Source: Burkholderiaceae bacterium
GTDB taxonomy: Bacteria > Pseudomonadota > Gammaproteobacteria > Burkholderiales > Burkholderiaceae
Assembly (NCBI GenBank): GCA_025458735.1
Contig: JALORV010000036.1
Span: 1-6,473 of the forward strand
Direction: 5' to 3'
DNA: 6,473 bases
Part shown: positions 5,956 to 6,473 of the stretch, piece after piece
Numbering within the stretch: position 1 is the stretch's first letter
How the letters are laid out: each line of letters opens with the position of its first letter
The notes under the pieces: generated by a model
Databases searched by the model: none
What the model saw: the letters and a program-made list of their open reading frames with translations, nothing else
What the model was told of the DNA's origin: nothing
Translations under genes and position numbers: made by a program

Positions 5956-6473
5956 ATGTCGCTCAACGACCCCCAGTGGGGCCGCGGTGGCGGTTCGGGC
6001 GGGAACAACGACGAAGGCGAGCGCGAGCCGCCGCGTCGTCCGCAGCGCCCAGGCAACGACGGACCCCCGGACCTCGAAGAGCTCTGGCGCGACTTCAACC
6101 GGCGCCTCAACGGCCTGTTCGGCAAGAAGGGGTCGGGAGCCTCGCGCGGCAACGGCGGCGGAGGCGGTTTCGGCAACATCGGCACGCCGCGCAACACCGG
6201 CATCGGCTTTGCAGCCCTGCTGGGCGTGCTCGGCCTGATCTGGCTGGCGAGCGGCTTCTACATCGTGCCCGAGGGTCAGGTCGGTGTCGTCACGACCTTC
6301 GGCCGGTACTCCGAGACCACGCCGCCGGGTTTCCGCTGGCGCATGCCCTGGCCGGTGCAGTCGAGCGAGCTGGTCGACATCCTGTCGCTGCGCAAGGTCG
6401 AGGTCGGTACGCGCGGCCGGCCGGAACGGCTCAAGGAATCGCTGATGCTCACCGACGACGAGAACATCGTCGA
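5956..6473 (+). CDS. hflK: HflK, FtsH-modulating membrane protein, 3'-truncated by the window edge
   Basis: SPFH/band-7 family protein that with HflC forms an inner-membrane complex around the protease FtsH and modulates its activity. The first 172 codons are present and the frame is open at the right edge. The family opening MSLNDPQWG is followed by a hydrophilic Gly/Pro/Arg-rich cytoplasmic stretch (about 9-80). That stretch includes PPDLEELWRDFNRRLNGLFG (37-56), the conserved amphipathic segment, and a poly-Gly run (67-71). One membrane segment spans about 83-104 (GIGFAALLGVLGLIWLASGFYIV). The SPFH domain starts straight after it: PEGQVGVVTTFGRY (105-118), PPGFRWRMPWPVQ (123-135), EVGTRGRP and then LMLTDDENIVD, where the window ends. 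The start is set by AGGA five bases upstream and by the conserved N-terminus. hflC is expected downstream but is not visible. Confidence 0.96.
   Translation, partial: MSLNDPQWGRGGGSGGNNDEGEREPPRRPQRPGNDGPPDLEELWRDFNRRLNGLFGKKGSGASRGNGGGGGFGNIGTPRNTGIGFAALLGVLGLIWLASGFYIVPEGQVGVVTTFGRYSETTPPGFRWRMPWPVQSSELVDILSLRKVEVGTRGRPERLKESLMLTDDENIV

Noticed and set aside
1..6473. Search for CRISPR repeats, insertion sequences, tRNA genes, phage genes or an unknown defence-like cassette.
   Set aside because: The window is filled by conserved housekeeping genes with uniform composition. I saw no spaced direct repeats, transposase, integrase, cloverleaf or unassigned gene-sized gap.

Overview
The window is a GC-rich, densely packed stretch of proteobacterial chromosome with every recognisable gene on the + strand. 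The order is hisS (5'-truncated), a yfgM-type gene, bamB, der, hfq, hflX and hflK (3'-truncated). From general knowledge, der followed directly by hfq-hflX-hflK is the betaproteobacterial arrangement; in E. coli the hisS-yfgM-bamB-der block and the hfq-hflX-hflK-hflC block lie in different places. The Hfq sequence ([10 protein letters not shown] start, LRKEH rim, PARPVN end of the Sm core) and the NKAE motif in Der also fit a betaproteobacterium. The genus cannot be named from this window.

Layout: positions 1-1113 carry the C-terminal ~370 residues of histidyl-tRNA synthetase. A 21-base gap with a ribosome-binding site leads to yfgM (1135-1773). Its stop overlaps the start of bamB (1770-2960) in an ATGA junction. 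A 24-base gap holding a perfect 16-bp palindrome leads to der (2985-4328). The largest non-coding stretch, 4329-4497 (169 bases), holds a weak terminator-like hairpin, a good match to a heat-shock (sigma-32) promoter, and a small hairpin touching the hfq ribosome-binding site. hfq (4498-4731) is followed by hflX, which seems to begin at a CTG overlapping the hfq stop codon (4728-5894). A 61-base gap precedes hflK (5956 to beyond the right edge). No other stretch without a gene exceeds 100 bases.

Functionally the window joins two housekeeping modules. The first covers His-tRNA charging, an inner-membrane periplasmic chaperone-type factor (YfgM), the outer-membrane-protein assembly lipoprotein BamB and the ribosome-assembly GTPase Der. 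The second covers post-transcriptional and stress control: the RNA chaperone Hfq, the ribosome-splitting GTPase HflX and the FtsH-modulating membrane protein HflK. The terminator-like hairpin and the sigma-32-like promoter between them suggest the second module can be transcribed separately under heat stress.

I find no mobile element, CRISPR array, tRNA, rRNA or unknown gene cassette, and no evidence of a previously undescribed system. The points worth a second look are the putative heat-shock promoter before hfq, the apparent CTG start of hflX, the short HflX with a variant loop, and a few small structured elements.
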